Source: Chitinophagaceae bacterium
GTDB taxonomy: Bacteria > Bacteroidota > Bacteroidia > Chitinophagales > Chitinophagaceae
Direction: 5' to 3'
DNA length: 55,755 bases
Assembly (NCBI GenBank): GCA_025360525.1
Contig: JANYCA010000014.1
Location: 1-55,755 of the forward strand
Positions 1 through 8,347 of the stretch are shown in pieces. Made by a program: the position numbers and the translations under genes. Numbering within the stretch: the first letter of the stretch is position 1; each line of letters begins with the position of its first letter. The notes under the pieces were generated by a model that was not told the DNA's origin, searched no databases, and worked only from the letters and a program-made list of their open reading frames with translations.

Positions 1-451
1 TACACACAATTGTATATTCAACTTGTTTTTGCCGTAAAGGGTAGGAATAATTTCATTCAATTTGCCTGGGAAGAGGAACTTTATAAATATATAACTGCCG
101 TTGTACAAAATGACAACCATAAAAATGCTTTCCATTAATGGTATGCCTGATCATATTCATATCTTCTTAGGTTTAAATCCTATAATTGCAATTTCAGATT
201 TAGTGAAAGACATAAAACGGGCAAGCAACAACTGGATCAATGATAAAGGATTTATTAAAGGAAAATTTGAATGGCAGTCTGGATATGGTGCATTTGCTTA
301 CGGAAAATCACAAATTGAACAGGTATGCAAATACATTATAAACCAAAAGAAACATCATGAAAAGCTGTCATTCAAAACAGCATATATCAGCCTGTTGAAA
401 TTATTTGAAATTGCTTTTAAAGATGAGTATCTCTTTGAATATTATGATTAG
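1..451 (+). pseudogene. Y1 (IS200/RAYT-like) transposase, frameshifted and cut by the window edge
   Basis: This is a single-tyrosine HUH (Y1) transposase, a family that acts on single-stranded DNA at hairpins. Frame 1 encodes the N-terminal part from base 1 (YTQLYIQLVFAVKG, then WEEELYKYITAVVQNDNHK). The rest (KMLSINGMPDHIHIF to the TAG at 449-451) is in frame 2. The switch occurs in a run of five A at 121-125, and removing one A restores HKMLSINGMPDHIH. The HUH pair is the HIH of MPDHIHIF, and the likely catalytic Tyr is in QVCKYIINQKKHH. A frame-2 ORF from the TTG at 101 would lack the first beta strand, so it is unlikely to be functional. The full family length is about 150 aa, so only a few residues are missing off the left edge. 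It could be a real pseudogene or a homopolymer sequencing error. Confidence 0.8.
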
Positions 452-464
452 CCAATGTAGGAGG

Positions 465-481
465 TTGCCCCTTTGGGGCAA
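465..481. repeat. Perfect palindrome behind the transposase, 7-bp stem and 3-nt loop
   Basis: TTGCCCC-TTT-GGGGCAA lies 14 bases after the transposase stop. It could be a terminal hairpin recognised by the Y1 transposase or a REP-like unit. It has no T tract, so a terminator role is less likely. Confidence 0.6.
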
Positions 482-513
482 TGTACTTTATCTTTCATCA
501 TCTACAAATAGGC

Positions 514-528
514 TACGCCTCTGGCGTA
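514..528. repeat. REP-like palindrome, 6-bp stem and 3-nt loop
   Basis: TACGCC-TCT-GGCGTA is preceded by GGC and followed by ATTGATATACATTATT. The palindrome at 17065-17079 has the same layout and a similar right flank (TTGATATGGGATATTATT). The two therefore look like members of one repeat family. Confidence 0.55.
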
Positions 529-869
529 ATTGATATACATTATTCATTTTCATTAAAATAATTTGCTGTTGCAGTGGCCTAATCTTAAAATGGTAACTTT
601 CCAAAAAAATCTAATCTTCCATTTATTCCCCACAAAATGAATCTGGTCCAGAACTCTTTACCCCTGCTCATAAATTAAAGATTTGTTCGCAAATTGAAAG
701 CGCTGCCATATATTTAAAAGTACAAGAGGGCGATGCAACGATGCTTATTCAGGGCTCTGTTGCCTGGACAAAAAAAAAGAAAAATATGGATTTTAGTTTG
801 CGGTAAGTCAGGAGTTCTGAAGCTGTCGTTTCCTTAAAAACTTTAGTAAAAATAGCCCCGGTTCCTCTC

Positions 870-896
870 AAAAAAAAATTGCCTTTTATGGAGGCA
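870..896 (-). terminator. Rho-independent terminator of the 4,6-dehydratase gene
   Basis: On the minus strand the sequence is TGCCT-CCATAAA-AGGCA followed by A and nine T. This is a 5-bp stem with a 7-nt loop and a strong T tract. It starts 40 bases after the stop codon of the dehydratase gene. Confidence 0.65.
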
Positions 897-936
897 GCCC
901 TTGTTTTTTTATAGTTATATTGTTGTGATTAGCTGT

Positions 937-2829
937 TTATTCAACCTTCAACACTTTTTTTAATAACATATTGGGCGAATGAATAAACTCCGGTAGCATT
1001 TTTACAATTAGGGCGGGTATTTCCTCGTTATTGTGTAACTCTGCTACTCCCTGCAACTCGTTCAGTAAAACATAAAAATCAGGATTGGTATCCGTGGCTT
1101 TTGTTGCCCTTAATATTTTCGGGTGGTCTGTAGCAGCAAATTCTTCCGAATCTTTAAATAATTCTTCAAACATTTTTTCGCCGGGCCTTAATTGAGTAAA
1201 CTTAATGGCAATGTCTTTATCAGGCACCATTCCTGCTAACTGTATCATCCGCCTTGCAAGGTCAACAACTTTCACTGGCTGGCCCATATCAAATAATAGA
1301 ATATCACCTGACTTACCAATTTTACCTGCTTCAAGCACCAGCTTGGCAGCTTCCGGAATGGTCATAAAATAACGGGTGATATCCGGATGGGTAATGGTGA
1401 TGGGACCACCAGCAGCAATTTGCTTTTTAAAGGTAGCCACTACCGATCCTGCCGAACCCAATACATTACCAAAACGGGTTGTAATAAAATGGGTAGATGA
1501 TTCAAAACGGTCGTTTAACGACTGGATGTAAATTTCTGAAATTCGTTTGGTGGCGCCCATTACATTCGTTGGATTTACTGCCTTATCGGTAGAAACCAAT
1601 ACGAATTTATTAACACTATACAACAACGAAAGATCAGCTACCACCTTGGTGCCAAACACATTGGTAAGAACTGCTTCGCTGGAGAAAAACTCCATTAAAG
1701 GCACATGTTTATAAGCCGCTACGTGAAAAACAACATCCGGGTTATGTGTGCTGAACACTTGTTTAATTCGATGATAATCTCTCGCAGACGCCACTTCTAC
1801 CTGTAACAACCTACCGGAAATTCCTTTTTGCTTTAGTTCATATTCCAAATCAAACAAACCCGATTCTGACTGATCCAACAGAATTAATTTCTGCACTTTA
1901 TGTTTAACCAACTGCCTGCAAATTTCACTGCCAATAGATCCTGCAGCGCCTGTTACCAATATAACTGAATCTGTGTAGTTGGGATTCGTTAAATCATTGG
2001 GTAAAAATATTTCGTCCCGCTGAAGTAACTCCTCAATATTCATCTCTTTCACCTGCTTTTTCTGGAACAGACCCCTGCTCCATTCAGCGGCATGGGGTAC
2101 TACATTTATTTTAATCTTAAAGGGTGCACATACATCTGTAATTGCTATTTTTCTATCGACAGATAATTTGTCTACAGCAATGTATAATTGATTGATACCC
2201 TTTTCCTGTATCAGCTTAACCAACTGGGTAGTTTCGGCACTGTAAATAGGAAGGCCCTCAATTTTTTTACCAATTTTACTTTCACTATCGTCAATAAAAC
2301 CAACAATGGTAGAGCCCATTTTCACATCCTGCTCCAAAACCTTTTTTGCTATCCTTCCCATCATGCCTGCACCAAAAATGAGCGTTCGTTGGGTTGTATT
2401 GGGTTTTGATTGTGCCCTGAAATAAACTTCCTTTACCAGCAGCCTTAGAACAACCATTAAAAAGCTTACCGCAAAAAAGTTAATTACCAGCAAGGGCAGC
2501 GTTGCCTCGTTTAGGATACTGCTGCCGGAAATAAAATAAATTACTAACCAGCAACTAAATTGAAGCGCTGCAAATTTTATTATCCTTAAAATATCCTTTA
2601 TTTCAGAATAGCGGATAATCCCTTTATAAGTTGCAAGCAATGCTACACAGCAGATACCTATTAAAACATTTACAATAAATGCTGGCACAAAACTCATTAC
2701 ATCCGGTAAATACACAGAAAGATGATGAATCAAAAAAAAGGAAAGTGCAAAAGCAATAGAAATAAGCACAACATCACAACAGAATATTATCCATCGTGGG
2801 GCAAAATGCTCGAGGTATCTTTTAGTCAT
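937..2829 (-). CDS. Membrane-bound UDP-N-acetylglucosamine 4,6-dehydratase (WbpM/CapD/PglF-like)
   Basis: The enzyme is predicted to remove water from UDP-GlcNAc, giving UDP-4-keto-6-deoxy-HexNAc, the first step to bacillosamine-, viosamine- or QuiNAc-type sugars. At 630 aa it has the full length of the large membrane-bound class. Four hydrophobic segments lie in residues 10-130, followed by a first Rossmann motif (IFGAGMMGRIA, 151-161) and the catalytic SDR domain with VTGAAGSIGSEI at 292-303. The active-site stretch is VSTDKAVNPTNVMGATKR. The usual SDR Tyr is Met424 and the Lys is K428, as known for large WbpM-type enzymes. It ends at the terminator at 870-896 and is a single transcription unit, apart from the main locus. 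A DegT aminotransferase at 5302-6435 is the obvious next enzyme. Function class is secure; the exact product is inferred. Confidence 0.93.
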   Translation of the reverse strand: MTKRYLEHFAPRWIIFCCDVVLISIAFALSFFLIHHLSVYLPDVMSFVPAFIVNVLIGICCVALLATYKGIIRYSEIKDILRIIKFAALQFSCWLVIYFISGSSILNEATLPLLVINFFAVSFLMVVLRLLVKEVYFRAQSKPNTTQRTLIFGAGMMGRIAKKVLEQDVKMGSTIVGFIDDSESKIGKKIEGLPIYSAETTQLVKLIQEKGINQLYIAVDKLSVDRKIAITDVCAPFKIKINVVPHAAEWSRGLFQKKQVKEMNIEELLQRDEIFLPNDLTNPNYTDSVILVTGAAGSIGSEICRQLVKHKVQKLILLDQSESGLFDLEYELKQKGISGRLLQVEVASARDYHRIKQVFSTHNPDVVFHVAAYKHVPLMEFFSSEAVLTNVFGTKVVADLSLLYSVNKFVLVSTDKAVNPTNVMGATKRISEIYIQSLNDRFESSTHFITTRFGNVLGSAGSVVATFKKQIAAGGPITITHPDITRYFMTIPEAAKLVLEAGKIGKSGDILLFDMGQPVKVVDLARRMIQLAGMVPDKDIAIKFTQLRPGEKMFEELFKDSEEFAATDHPKILRATKATDTNPDFYVLLNELQGVAELHNNEEIPALIVKMLPEFIHSPNMLLKKVLKVE

Positions 2830-3248
2830 TTATTGGAATTTTGAAACATAGCGAAAGTATCATACCAGGCGATATTACTTTATCCTGATACCCTACTTAT
2901 CAATTAGACCATCATAAAGGTCAATCTATAGGTAATTTATAATGACATTCAAACAATTAACATTGGTATTTACAAAAATATAGTATTTTATATTACAACA
3001 GTCCACTAAATCTTGTCTCGGTATATTAAAGATTAAACTTAATCTGCTATTTAAAAATTTTGAATTTAAAAATGCCGGGAACGGAGAAAAGGTAGCCTTC
3101 GATTGATTTGCTTGAATACCAATTACTTTTTCTAACGAAAAATTGTCCAATAAATTGCATAGCTCATAAAAAATTAGGTTGCTATAAAAAACAGCTACTT
3201 AATATCAAAGAAAAGCAGGCAAATTACAGGCCGGAATTGCTATATCAA
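2830..3248. other. AT-rich intergenic region, no supported gene
   Basis: It holds the upstream region of the dehydratase gene and the 3' flank of the aminotransferase remnant. A 74-codon minus-strand frame at 2926-3150 shows no recognisable family and has skewed composition, so I do not call it. No clear promoter motif was found. Confidence 0.5.
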
Positions 3249-3554
3249 TTATCCATTTTTAAATTCATGATTTGATAATGCTGCTACCCATGTAATTTTT
3301 TCAATTGAAAGGTTACTGCCCAACGGAAGACAAAGCCCATGTGCAAATAATCGTTCAGCTGTTCCATCGCCATAATATGGGCAGGCCTCAAATACAGGCT
3401 GAAGATGCAAGGGTTGCTACAATGGCCTGCATTCAATATTTCCCTTCTCCATTGCAAGCCGGATCATTTCCCTGCTCACCCCTTTATGGGCAAGGGAATC
3501 ATCAACAAGCAGGGTATACAACCAAGGGTTGCTTGACCGCCCAGCGAAACTGAA
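3249..3554 (-). pseudogene. C-terminal remnant of a DegT/DnrJ/EryC1 aminotransferase
   Basis: The minus strand reads through about 100 codons that match the C-terminus of the intact aminotransferase at 5302-6435. SNPWLYTLLVDDSLAHKGVS aligns with its NRWLTCIQVDPNLSNTGVT, and IRLAMEKGNIECRPL aligns with IRLALEKENIESRPM. YYGDGTAERLFAHGLCLPLG aligns with FYGDGTSERLFDTGLCLPSG. An in-frame TAG at 3417-3419 replaces the Trp codon of the RPMWKPMHLQPVF block, and a TAA at 3555-3557 closes the frame upstream. The frame ends with TAA at 3249-3251. The N-terminal three quarters, including the PLP lysine, are missing. It is a decayed second copy, probably from a duplication or replacement of the sugar aminotransferase. 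Confidence 0.85.
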
Positions 3555-3730
3555 TTAAAGCAAGTAAACTTCCTAATATGGTACGTTTATCCGTTCTTTG
3601 AAATTATAATTAATCGCTGCGTTAATAAAGGCGAGTTTAAGATGTTAGGCTAAAAACAATTTTTTATTAATACTTTTATCCGTTAAGTATCTAAATATCC
3701 ATTAAACCAAACAATAGTATTTTCTAAGCC

Positions 3731-5182
3731 ATGAAAAATGACTATGATATTTTCTCCAATAATCCAAACAGCGAATTAGCGGCCCGATTCAGGAGTTTAT
3801 TTTTTAAAACTGCCGCATTGTTCGTTGTATTTACAGGATTCTTATACCTCATTTATAACAACAGGATAAATGAAAATGCAGCCTATGCACAGTTACAGCA
3901 TGCAAATGAAATAATACTAGGATCAGAAGAAACAATATCATTTGTAAAAGATTACGAAACTGCATCACGTGGGTATGTAATTTCCGGGAATAATATTTTT
4001 ATTGATAGTCTTGGGTTGTCACGAAATAGAATAGCACGGGCAGTAAATTATTTGCGATTCGTTGTTTCATCAGTACATTTTCAGCCAGGTCAAATCGATT
4101 CGTTACAGCATTATATAAGCAAACGAATGGAGTTTTCCGATACTACCATTTCTTTACGAAAGAATGGGAATGCCAGAGCTGCTTCCAATCTGGTAGCGTC
4201 GGGATTAGGCAAGCGGTATATGGATACCGTAAGATCAGTTATCAGTAATATAAAAACAAGTGCAGTACTGTTGCGAAATGCAAGATTGGAACAGCAGAAA
4301 AAAGCGAGCTATCTTTTTATAGCTTCTGTTGTAGGCTCATTGTTAGCATTCTTTTTATTTCTGATAATTTTATTCCGGCAATCATGGAACAACTTAAAGC
4401 ATTATTACGAACACCAGCGCCAAACCAATAAAGCACTTAGTCAACTTGCTGCAGGGTTATTAAAAGCTCAGCAAATTGGGAGTATAGGCAGTTGGGAAAG
4501 GATTATTGATACAGGAGTTGAACAGTGGTCTGCAGAACTATACAGGATACTCGGAATAGAGACGAGTACCATCGGAGTTTATCAACCTGATTTCGAAAAA
4601 ATGATTCATCCTGATGATAACATTGCTGTATCTCAAATTTTAAAAAATGCCATTGCAGATAAAAAATCGTTTTATTGCCAATGCAAAATCCTTCTGCTTT
4701 CCGGAGAAAAAAAGCATATTAAATTAAATGGTGAAATTTACCCGGTAGAAGGATATGGACTTGCTGTTGGTGGTACCATACAAGATGTAACACAGGAATA
4801 TATTGCACAAAGCGAAAAAGAGGAACTGGCGCAATTACTGGCCCGTACCAACGCTATTGCCAATATTGGTTGGTGGCTGGCAGATATTAATTTTCACTTT
4901 ATTAAATGGAGTGACGTAACAAAAAAATTACTTGAAATGCCCGGTGAATATGAGCCTGAGTTTGATAGTTTTTTAAATTATATCGCAGATTTTGAAAACA
5001 GAAAGGTGTTTTTTGAAGCATATCAAAATGCACTGAACAATAACCAACCTTTTGATTTAATTGTTCCATTTACAACTGCAAAAAAAACGTTGATATCAGT
5101 ACGAATAATAGGAGAGCCGACTGTAAATGAAAATGGACAATCTACAAAAATCTTTGGCTTTTTTCAATTGTTGACTTCATAA
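3731..5182 (+). CDS. CHASE3-PAS-PAS membrane sensor protein lacking an output domain
   Basis: The 483-aa protein has a membrane segment at about residues 25-43, then an extracytoplasmic CHASE3 domain with the signature FVKDYETASRGYVISGN. A second membrane segment (about 194-215) is followed by a short coiled linker and two PAS domains: one near 240-350 with IGSIGSWERI and MIHPDD, one near 370-480 with AIANIGWWLADI. It ends at the end of the second PAC motif (KIFGFFQLLTS). In related Bacteroidota sensors this point leads into HisKA and HATPase_c domains, and none is encoded downstream. It is either a truncated histidine kinase or an orphan sensor that signals through a partner. It lies between the decayed and the intact aminotransferase copies and opposes them in direction. 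ATG at 3731 is the only sensible start. Confidence 0.8.
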   Translation: MKNDYDIFSNNPNSELAARFRSLFFKTAALFVVFTGFLYLIYNNRINENAAYAQLQHANEIILGSEETISFVKDYETASRGYVISGNNIFIDSLGLSRNRIARAVNYLRFVVSSVHFQPGQIDSLQHYISKRMEFSDTTISLRKNGNARAASNLVASGLGKRYMDTVRSVISNIKTSAVLLRNARLEQQKKASYLFIASVVGSLLAFFLFLIILFRQSWNNLKHYYEHQRQTNKALSQLAAGLLKAQQIGSIGSWERIIDTGVEQWSAELYRILGIETSTIGVYQPDFEKMIHPDDNIAVSQILKNAIADKKSFYCQCKILLLSGEKKHIKLNGEIYPVEGYGLAVGGTIQDVTQEYIAQSEKEELAQLLARTNAIANIGWWLADINFHFIKWSDVTKKLLEMPGEYEPEFDSFLNYIADFENRKVFFEAYQNALNNNQPFDLIVPFTTAKKTLISVRIIGEPTVNENGQSTKIFGFFQLLTS

Positions 5183-5301
5183 TTTACACAAGTCTACGCT
5201 AATAAAATTTATCTGTTTGGTTTTAAACCTGAGTCAGTTTGCCACCTGCCTTAGCCTTGCCCCTGTTACACTTAGAAAGGCAAAATAACCTAATGAAAAA
5301 A

Positions 5302-6435
5302 TTATTTAAAGCATTGTTGAATACCAGCAATCACCCTTTCTAAATCAGCCTGCGTTAAATTACTTCCCGATGGAAGGCATAAACCAGTATCGAATAAACG
5401 CTCCGAAGTGCCATCACCATAAAACGGATATTTCTTAAAAACAGGTTGAAGGTGCATTGGCTTCCACATGGGGCGACTTTCAATATTCTCTTTTTCGAGG
5501 GCCAGCCGGATGGTTTCCCTTGTAACACCAGTATTGCTAAGGTTCGGATCTACTTGTATACAGGTAAGCCAACGGTTGCTAAAATACCCTTCTGGCTCGG
5601 ATAAGAAACTAATGGGTGCAAAATTTTTTAATGCATTTCTGTAAAAATTATAGTTGGCTCTTCGCTGTTCAATTCGCTTTGGCAGTACTTCCATCTGTCC
5701 ACGGCCAATACCAGCACACACATTGCTCATACGGTAATTGTAACCAATCTGTGAATGCTGGTAGTGCGGTGCTGGATCTCGGGATTGTGTGGCTAAAAAA
5801 CGAGCTTTTACAATATGTTCAACTATATCCGATACCAATGCGCCACCGCCGGAAGTGGTAATTATTTTATTCCCATTAAACGATAAAACACCCAATACCC
5901 CAAATGAACCGCATCCTTTACCATCAATAGCTGAACCAATCGCTTCTGCGGCATCTTCAATTACCGGGATACCAAATTCATTGGCAATATCAAGAATAGC
6001 TTTCATATTAGCCGGCATCCCATACAAATGAACGGGAATAATTGCTTTTGGCTTTTTTCCTTTTGCAATCCTATCCTCAATTGCTATTCTTAAATGATGA
6101 GGGCACATATTCCATGTATCCTTCTCTGAATCTACAAATATGGGTGTAGCGCCCTGGTAAACAATAGGATTGGCAGATGCAGAAAATGTGAAGCTTTGGC
6201 AAATCACTTCATCAGCGTCCCTTACCCCTAATAAAATAAGTGCCAGATGAATGGCAGCGGTCCCACTGCTTAAAGCTGCAGCAGCTTTTGTGCCTGTAAA
6301 TGCCTGCAAGTCTTTTTCAAAATTGTCTACATTCGGTCCCAGCGGTGCAATCCAGTTGGTATCAAATGCCTCTTTTACATACATTTCTTCTTTACCACCC
6401 ATATGGGGAGAGGAGAGCCAGATTTTTTTATTCAT
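5302..6435 (-). CDS. DegT/DnrJ/EryC1 sugar aminotransferase (PglE-like)
   Basis: This PLP-dependent fold-type I aminotransferase converts a 4-keto sugar nucleotide to a 4-amino sugar. Family motifs are visible: SSGTAAIHLAL (56-66) for phosphate binding, VIEDAAEAIGS (about 158-168) with the PLP-contacting Asp, and SFNGNKIITTSGGG with the Schiff-base lysine at about 190. At 377 aa it is full length. The start GGKEEMYVKEAFDTNWIAPLG resembles PglE/PerA-type UDP-4-amino-4,6-dideoxy-GlcNAc synthases, so it probably uses the product of the dehydratase at 937-2829. A PglD-type acetyltransferase was not found in the window. It stands alone, separated from the main locus by two toxin-antitoxin modules. 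A decayed paralogue lies at 3249-3554. The family is secure; the substrate is inferred. Confidence 0.9.
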   Translation of the reverse strand: MNKKIWLSSPHMGGKEEMYVKEAFDTNWIAPLGPNVDNFEKDLQAFTGTKAAAALSSGTAAIHLALILLGVRDADEVICQSFTFSASANPIVYQGATPIFVDSEKDTWNMCPHHLRIAIEDRIAKGKKPKAIIPVHLYGMPANMKAILDIANEFGIPVIEDAAEAIGSAIDGKGCGSFGVLGVLSFNGNKIITTSGGGALVSDIVEHIVKARFLATQSRDPAPHYQHSQIGYNYRMSNVCAGIGRGQMEVLPKRIEQRRANYNFYRNALKNFAPISFLSEPEGYFSNRWLTCIQVDPNLSNTGVTRETIRLALEKENIESRPMWKPMHLQPVFKKYPFYGDGTSERLFDTGLCLPSGSNLTQADLERVIAGIQQCFK

Positions 6436-6733
6436 AAATGATCGCTCTATTTAATAAATTATTGTAAGGCAGCAAAGATGGCGGAGTTTATTTGATAGAT
6501 GAAAAAAAGATGGAGTTTGTGAGCTTCCTGCTTTGTAACTAATTCATAAAAAATGTCTCTGCGTTAGCCTTGTGTGCTGCAAGCCAATGCTCAAATTCCG
6601 GTGGCACACAAACCATTCTACATCAAAACGGGAGAGGTTCGTGAGCAACTAACCAAGGCGGAGTTCAAAGCACAATAAACTATTGGTAAATAAAAAAATA
6701 ATGTTAATTTGAGAAGTCACAAAAATATAAAAA

Positions 6734-6961
6734 ATGTACTCCGAATCAAGAAAAATACAGCTTATTGAAGATGTTCTGAAAGTTGAACATGATTCTATTT
6801 TGTCGAAATTGGAAAGTGTATTAAAAAATTCAAGGGCGGCCAATGAGAAAAAGAGAAGTATTTACGACTTTGTTGGCATCATATCCAACAAAGAAGCTCA
6901 AGAGATGAAGAAAATAATTAAAGAAACTTCAGAAACCATCAATCCCGATGACTGGAAATAA
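6734..6961 (+). CDS. Antitoxin of a VapBC-type module
   Basis: This 75-aa, highly charged protein directly precedes a PIN-domain toxin and overlaps it by 14 bases (6948-6961). The sequence has a helical N-terminal part (IQLIEDVLKVEHDSILSKLE) and ends SETINPDDWK, which matches Bacteroidota antitoxins whose C-terminal tail wraps into the PIN active site. I see no AbrB or ribbon-helix-helix DNA-binding motif, so autorepression is uncertain. The call rests mainly on size, position and coupling to the toxin. Confidence 0.75.
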   Translation: MYSESRKIQLIEDVLKVEHDSILSKLESVLKNSRAANEKKRSIYDFVGIISNKEAQEMKKIIKETSETINPDDWK

Positions 6962-7343
6962 TTACCTGATTGACAGCAATATTGTAATTGAAATTTTTAA
7001 TGGAAATAAAAAATTCGCTGATAAATTAAACAAGGAAAAGGAAATTTTTATGTCCGCAATAGTCTTAGGTGAATTATACACAGGAATTAACCGGGTAGCT
7101 AATAGAACAAAACATCTAAAAAGACTTGCTGATTTTCTAACGCTATGTACAATCATAAGTATTGATGAAGCCACTGCAAAAATTTATGGGGCATTGGTTG
7201 CAGCACTCTATAAAAAAGGAAAGCCAATACCAACCAACGACATTTGGATTGCTGCACTATCTATGCAGCACAAAATTACAATAGCAACTAAAGACAAACA
7301 TTTCAAAGAGATTGATGGGTTGAATTTCGAAATGTGGGCATAA
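6948..7343 (+). CDS. vapC: VapC-type PIN-domain ribonuclease toxin
   Basis: The 131-aa PIN protein is predicted to be a Mg-dependent endoribonuclease that cuts tRNA or rRNA when free of its antitoxin. The acidic residues are in place: Asp in NYLIDSNIVIEIF (residue 9), Glu in MSAIVLGELYTGI, Asp in IPTNDIWIAALSM, and a fourth acid in IATKDKHFKEIDGLN. The start overlaps the antitoxin end, which suggests translational coupling. Length and motifs fit intact VapC. The pair lies in the disturbed zone left of the exopolysaccharide locus and has no visible functional link to it. Confidence 0.9.
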   Translation: MTGNNYLIDSNIVIEIFNGNKKFADKLNKEKEIFMSAIVLGELYTGINRVANRTKHLKRLADFLTLCTIISIDEATAKIYGALVAALYKKGKPIPTNDIWIAALSMQHKITIATKDKHFKEIDGLNFEMWA

Positions 7344-7369
7344 AACAGGCCACTAGACAACGGCATTCC

Positions 7370-7502
7370 TTAGGGTACCTGAGATCACTTCTGTTCCCTA
7401 CTTTTACTCAAACAATATGTAGCATTGCATGGCCACAAAAATAAGTAACCCGCTGGCACTGGAAATCCACGCTATAAAGCCTGGCGTAATTACAGCGCCT
7501 TA
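7370..7502. repeat. Long intergenic repeat, copy 1 (left of the ParE module)
   Basis: The best-conserved core is 7444-7502, with CCCGCTGGCACTGGAAA. A looser upstream half (TAGCATTGCATGGCCACA) corresponds to TGCATTGCGTATCGACA before copy 3. Together with copy 3 it brackets the ParE-type module. The outer boundary is approximate. Confidence 0.6.
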
Positions 7503-7594
7503 AAATTCGGGACTTTACCTTGAGGCAAAAAACCTACTGAATTGAACTTAATAAATCAGGAGGCTTACGTATATTTACCATAAAATTTATCAAC

Positions 7595-7765
7595 ATGAAT
7601 ACAGTAGTAATTGATAATAAAAAATACGTAGTTGTAGAAGCAAAAACCTATAAAAAGCTTCAGGAAAAAGCTGCCAGAGCCACGCCGCCAATTAAGAAAT
7701 TGACATTACAGCATGCGAAAAGTCATGCTTATAAATTAATAGACAAATGGACAAAAGAGAAGTGA
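7595..7765 (+). CDS. Small antitoxin-like protein upstream of a ParE-type toxin
   Basis: This 56-aa ORF reads MNTVVIDNKKYVVVEAKTYK, continues through LQEKAARATPP and ends KLIDKWTKEK. The N-terminus resembles the 'identity by own sequence' beta strand of short Bacteroidota antitoxins (ID..KYVVV..KTYKKLQ). It is followed by a ParE/RelE-like gene that starts inside it (19-base overlap, 7747-7765). AGGAGG at 7558-7563 lies too far upstream to be its ribosome-binding site. It is called from the coupling, size and N-terminal pattern; no structural domain is certain. Confidence 0.65.
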   Translation: MNTVVIDNKKYVVVEAKTYKKLQEKAARATPPIKKLTLQHAKSHAYKLIDKWTKEK

Positions 7766-8043
7766 GTGTATTAGAAACAGCGGCTACTGCTTTGGCAGAT
7801 ATAAGTTTTTTTATTGTTAGTAAAGGCATGCCAGCTACAGCAAAAAAATTTGTGGATGAAGCAATTGATTTTTCTGAGACATTAGCTGATACTAAAATTG
7901 AACATAGAAAATGTATCTATAAAAGATGGAAAACATTGGGTTACAATTGTATTACCTATAAAAAATTTGTGGTAGCCTTTATAAGTACAGAAACCGAAAT
8001 AATTATTTGTGATTTCGTTCCCTCAAAATTACTATCAGCTTAA
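7747..8043 (+). CDS. ParE/RelE-superfamily toxin
   Basis: The 98-aa protein has the ParE-like layout. An N-terminal helical pair (LETAATALADISFFIVSKG and ATAKKFVDEAIDFSETLAD) is followed by a beta-rich C-terminus (YNCITYKKFVVAFISTETE) ending in a short strand. This family targets gyrase (ParE) or the ribosome (RelE), and the sequence does not let me choose. It overlaps the preceding small antitoxin by 19 bases. The module is bracketed by related repeats at 7370-7502 and 8219-8347, with a partial copy at 8102-8166, which suggests it arrived or moved as a unit. Confidence 0.72.
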   Translation: MDKREVSVLETAATALADISFFIVSKGMPATAKKFVDEAIDFSETLADTKIEHRKCIYKRWKTLGYNCITYKKFVVAFISTETEIIICDFVPSKLLSA

Positions 8044-8101
8044 AAGTAACACTAAGATTACATGAAAAAAGACTCACCCAATTCCAATAATTGATTTTTT
8101 T

Positions 8102-8166
8102 AGTAACCCGCTGGCACTGGAAACCCACGCTACAAAGCAACGCCTCATTATTCCAGTTCCTATGAC
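8102..8166. repeat. Long intergenic repeat, partial copy 2
   Basis: It carries the core CCCGCTGGCACTGGAAA and an internal inverted pair CTGGAA (8117-8122) / TTCCAG (8151-8156). It lacks the upstream half present in copies 1 and 3. Confidence 0.65.
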
Positions 8167-8218
8167 ATTTCACCGCAGAGAAGTAAGTAAATGGAGTTTA
8201 CGCAGAGGAATTATGTAG

Positions 8219-8347
8219 GCGCAGGTGACCTCTCGTGTACCATACTGGTACTAAACCAATGCTGCATTGCGTATCGACAATAATAAATAACCAGATGGCA
8301 CTGGAAACCTATGCGACAAAGCGACGCCTTATTCCAGCGCTTATGAC
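8219..8347. repeat. Long intergenic repeat, copy 3 (right of the ParE module)
   Basis: The core CAGATGGCACTGGAAACC at 8292-8309 ends in ATTCCAGCGCTTATGAC, which matches copy 2 (ATTCCAGTTCCTATGAC). CTGGAA (8301-8306) and TTCCAG (8332-8337) form an inverted pair. The upstream half resembles copy 1. Confidence 0.6.

Larger units (their letters stand above)
452..936. other. Intergenic region between transposase and dehydratase gene
   Basis: It holds the two palindromes above and the terminator of the gene to its right. A short open frame without a start codon (about 630-808, plus strand, ending KNMDFSLR) could be the remnant of a gene, but I do not recognise it. Nothing else is supportable. Confidence 0.5.

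Noticed and set aside
2926..3150. 74-codon minus-strand ORF
   Set aside because: No family, AT-driven composition and no coupling to neighbours; likely chance.
3305..3553. 82-codon plus-strand ORF
   Set aside because: It is the antisense of the aminotransferase remnant, whose minus-strand frame clearly matches DegT proteins.
5183..5301. Terminator between the sensor and the aminotransferase gene
   Set aside because: The TTTGCC/GGCAAA arms are about 38 bases apart and there is no convincing T tract.
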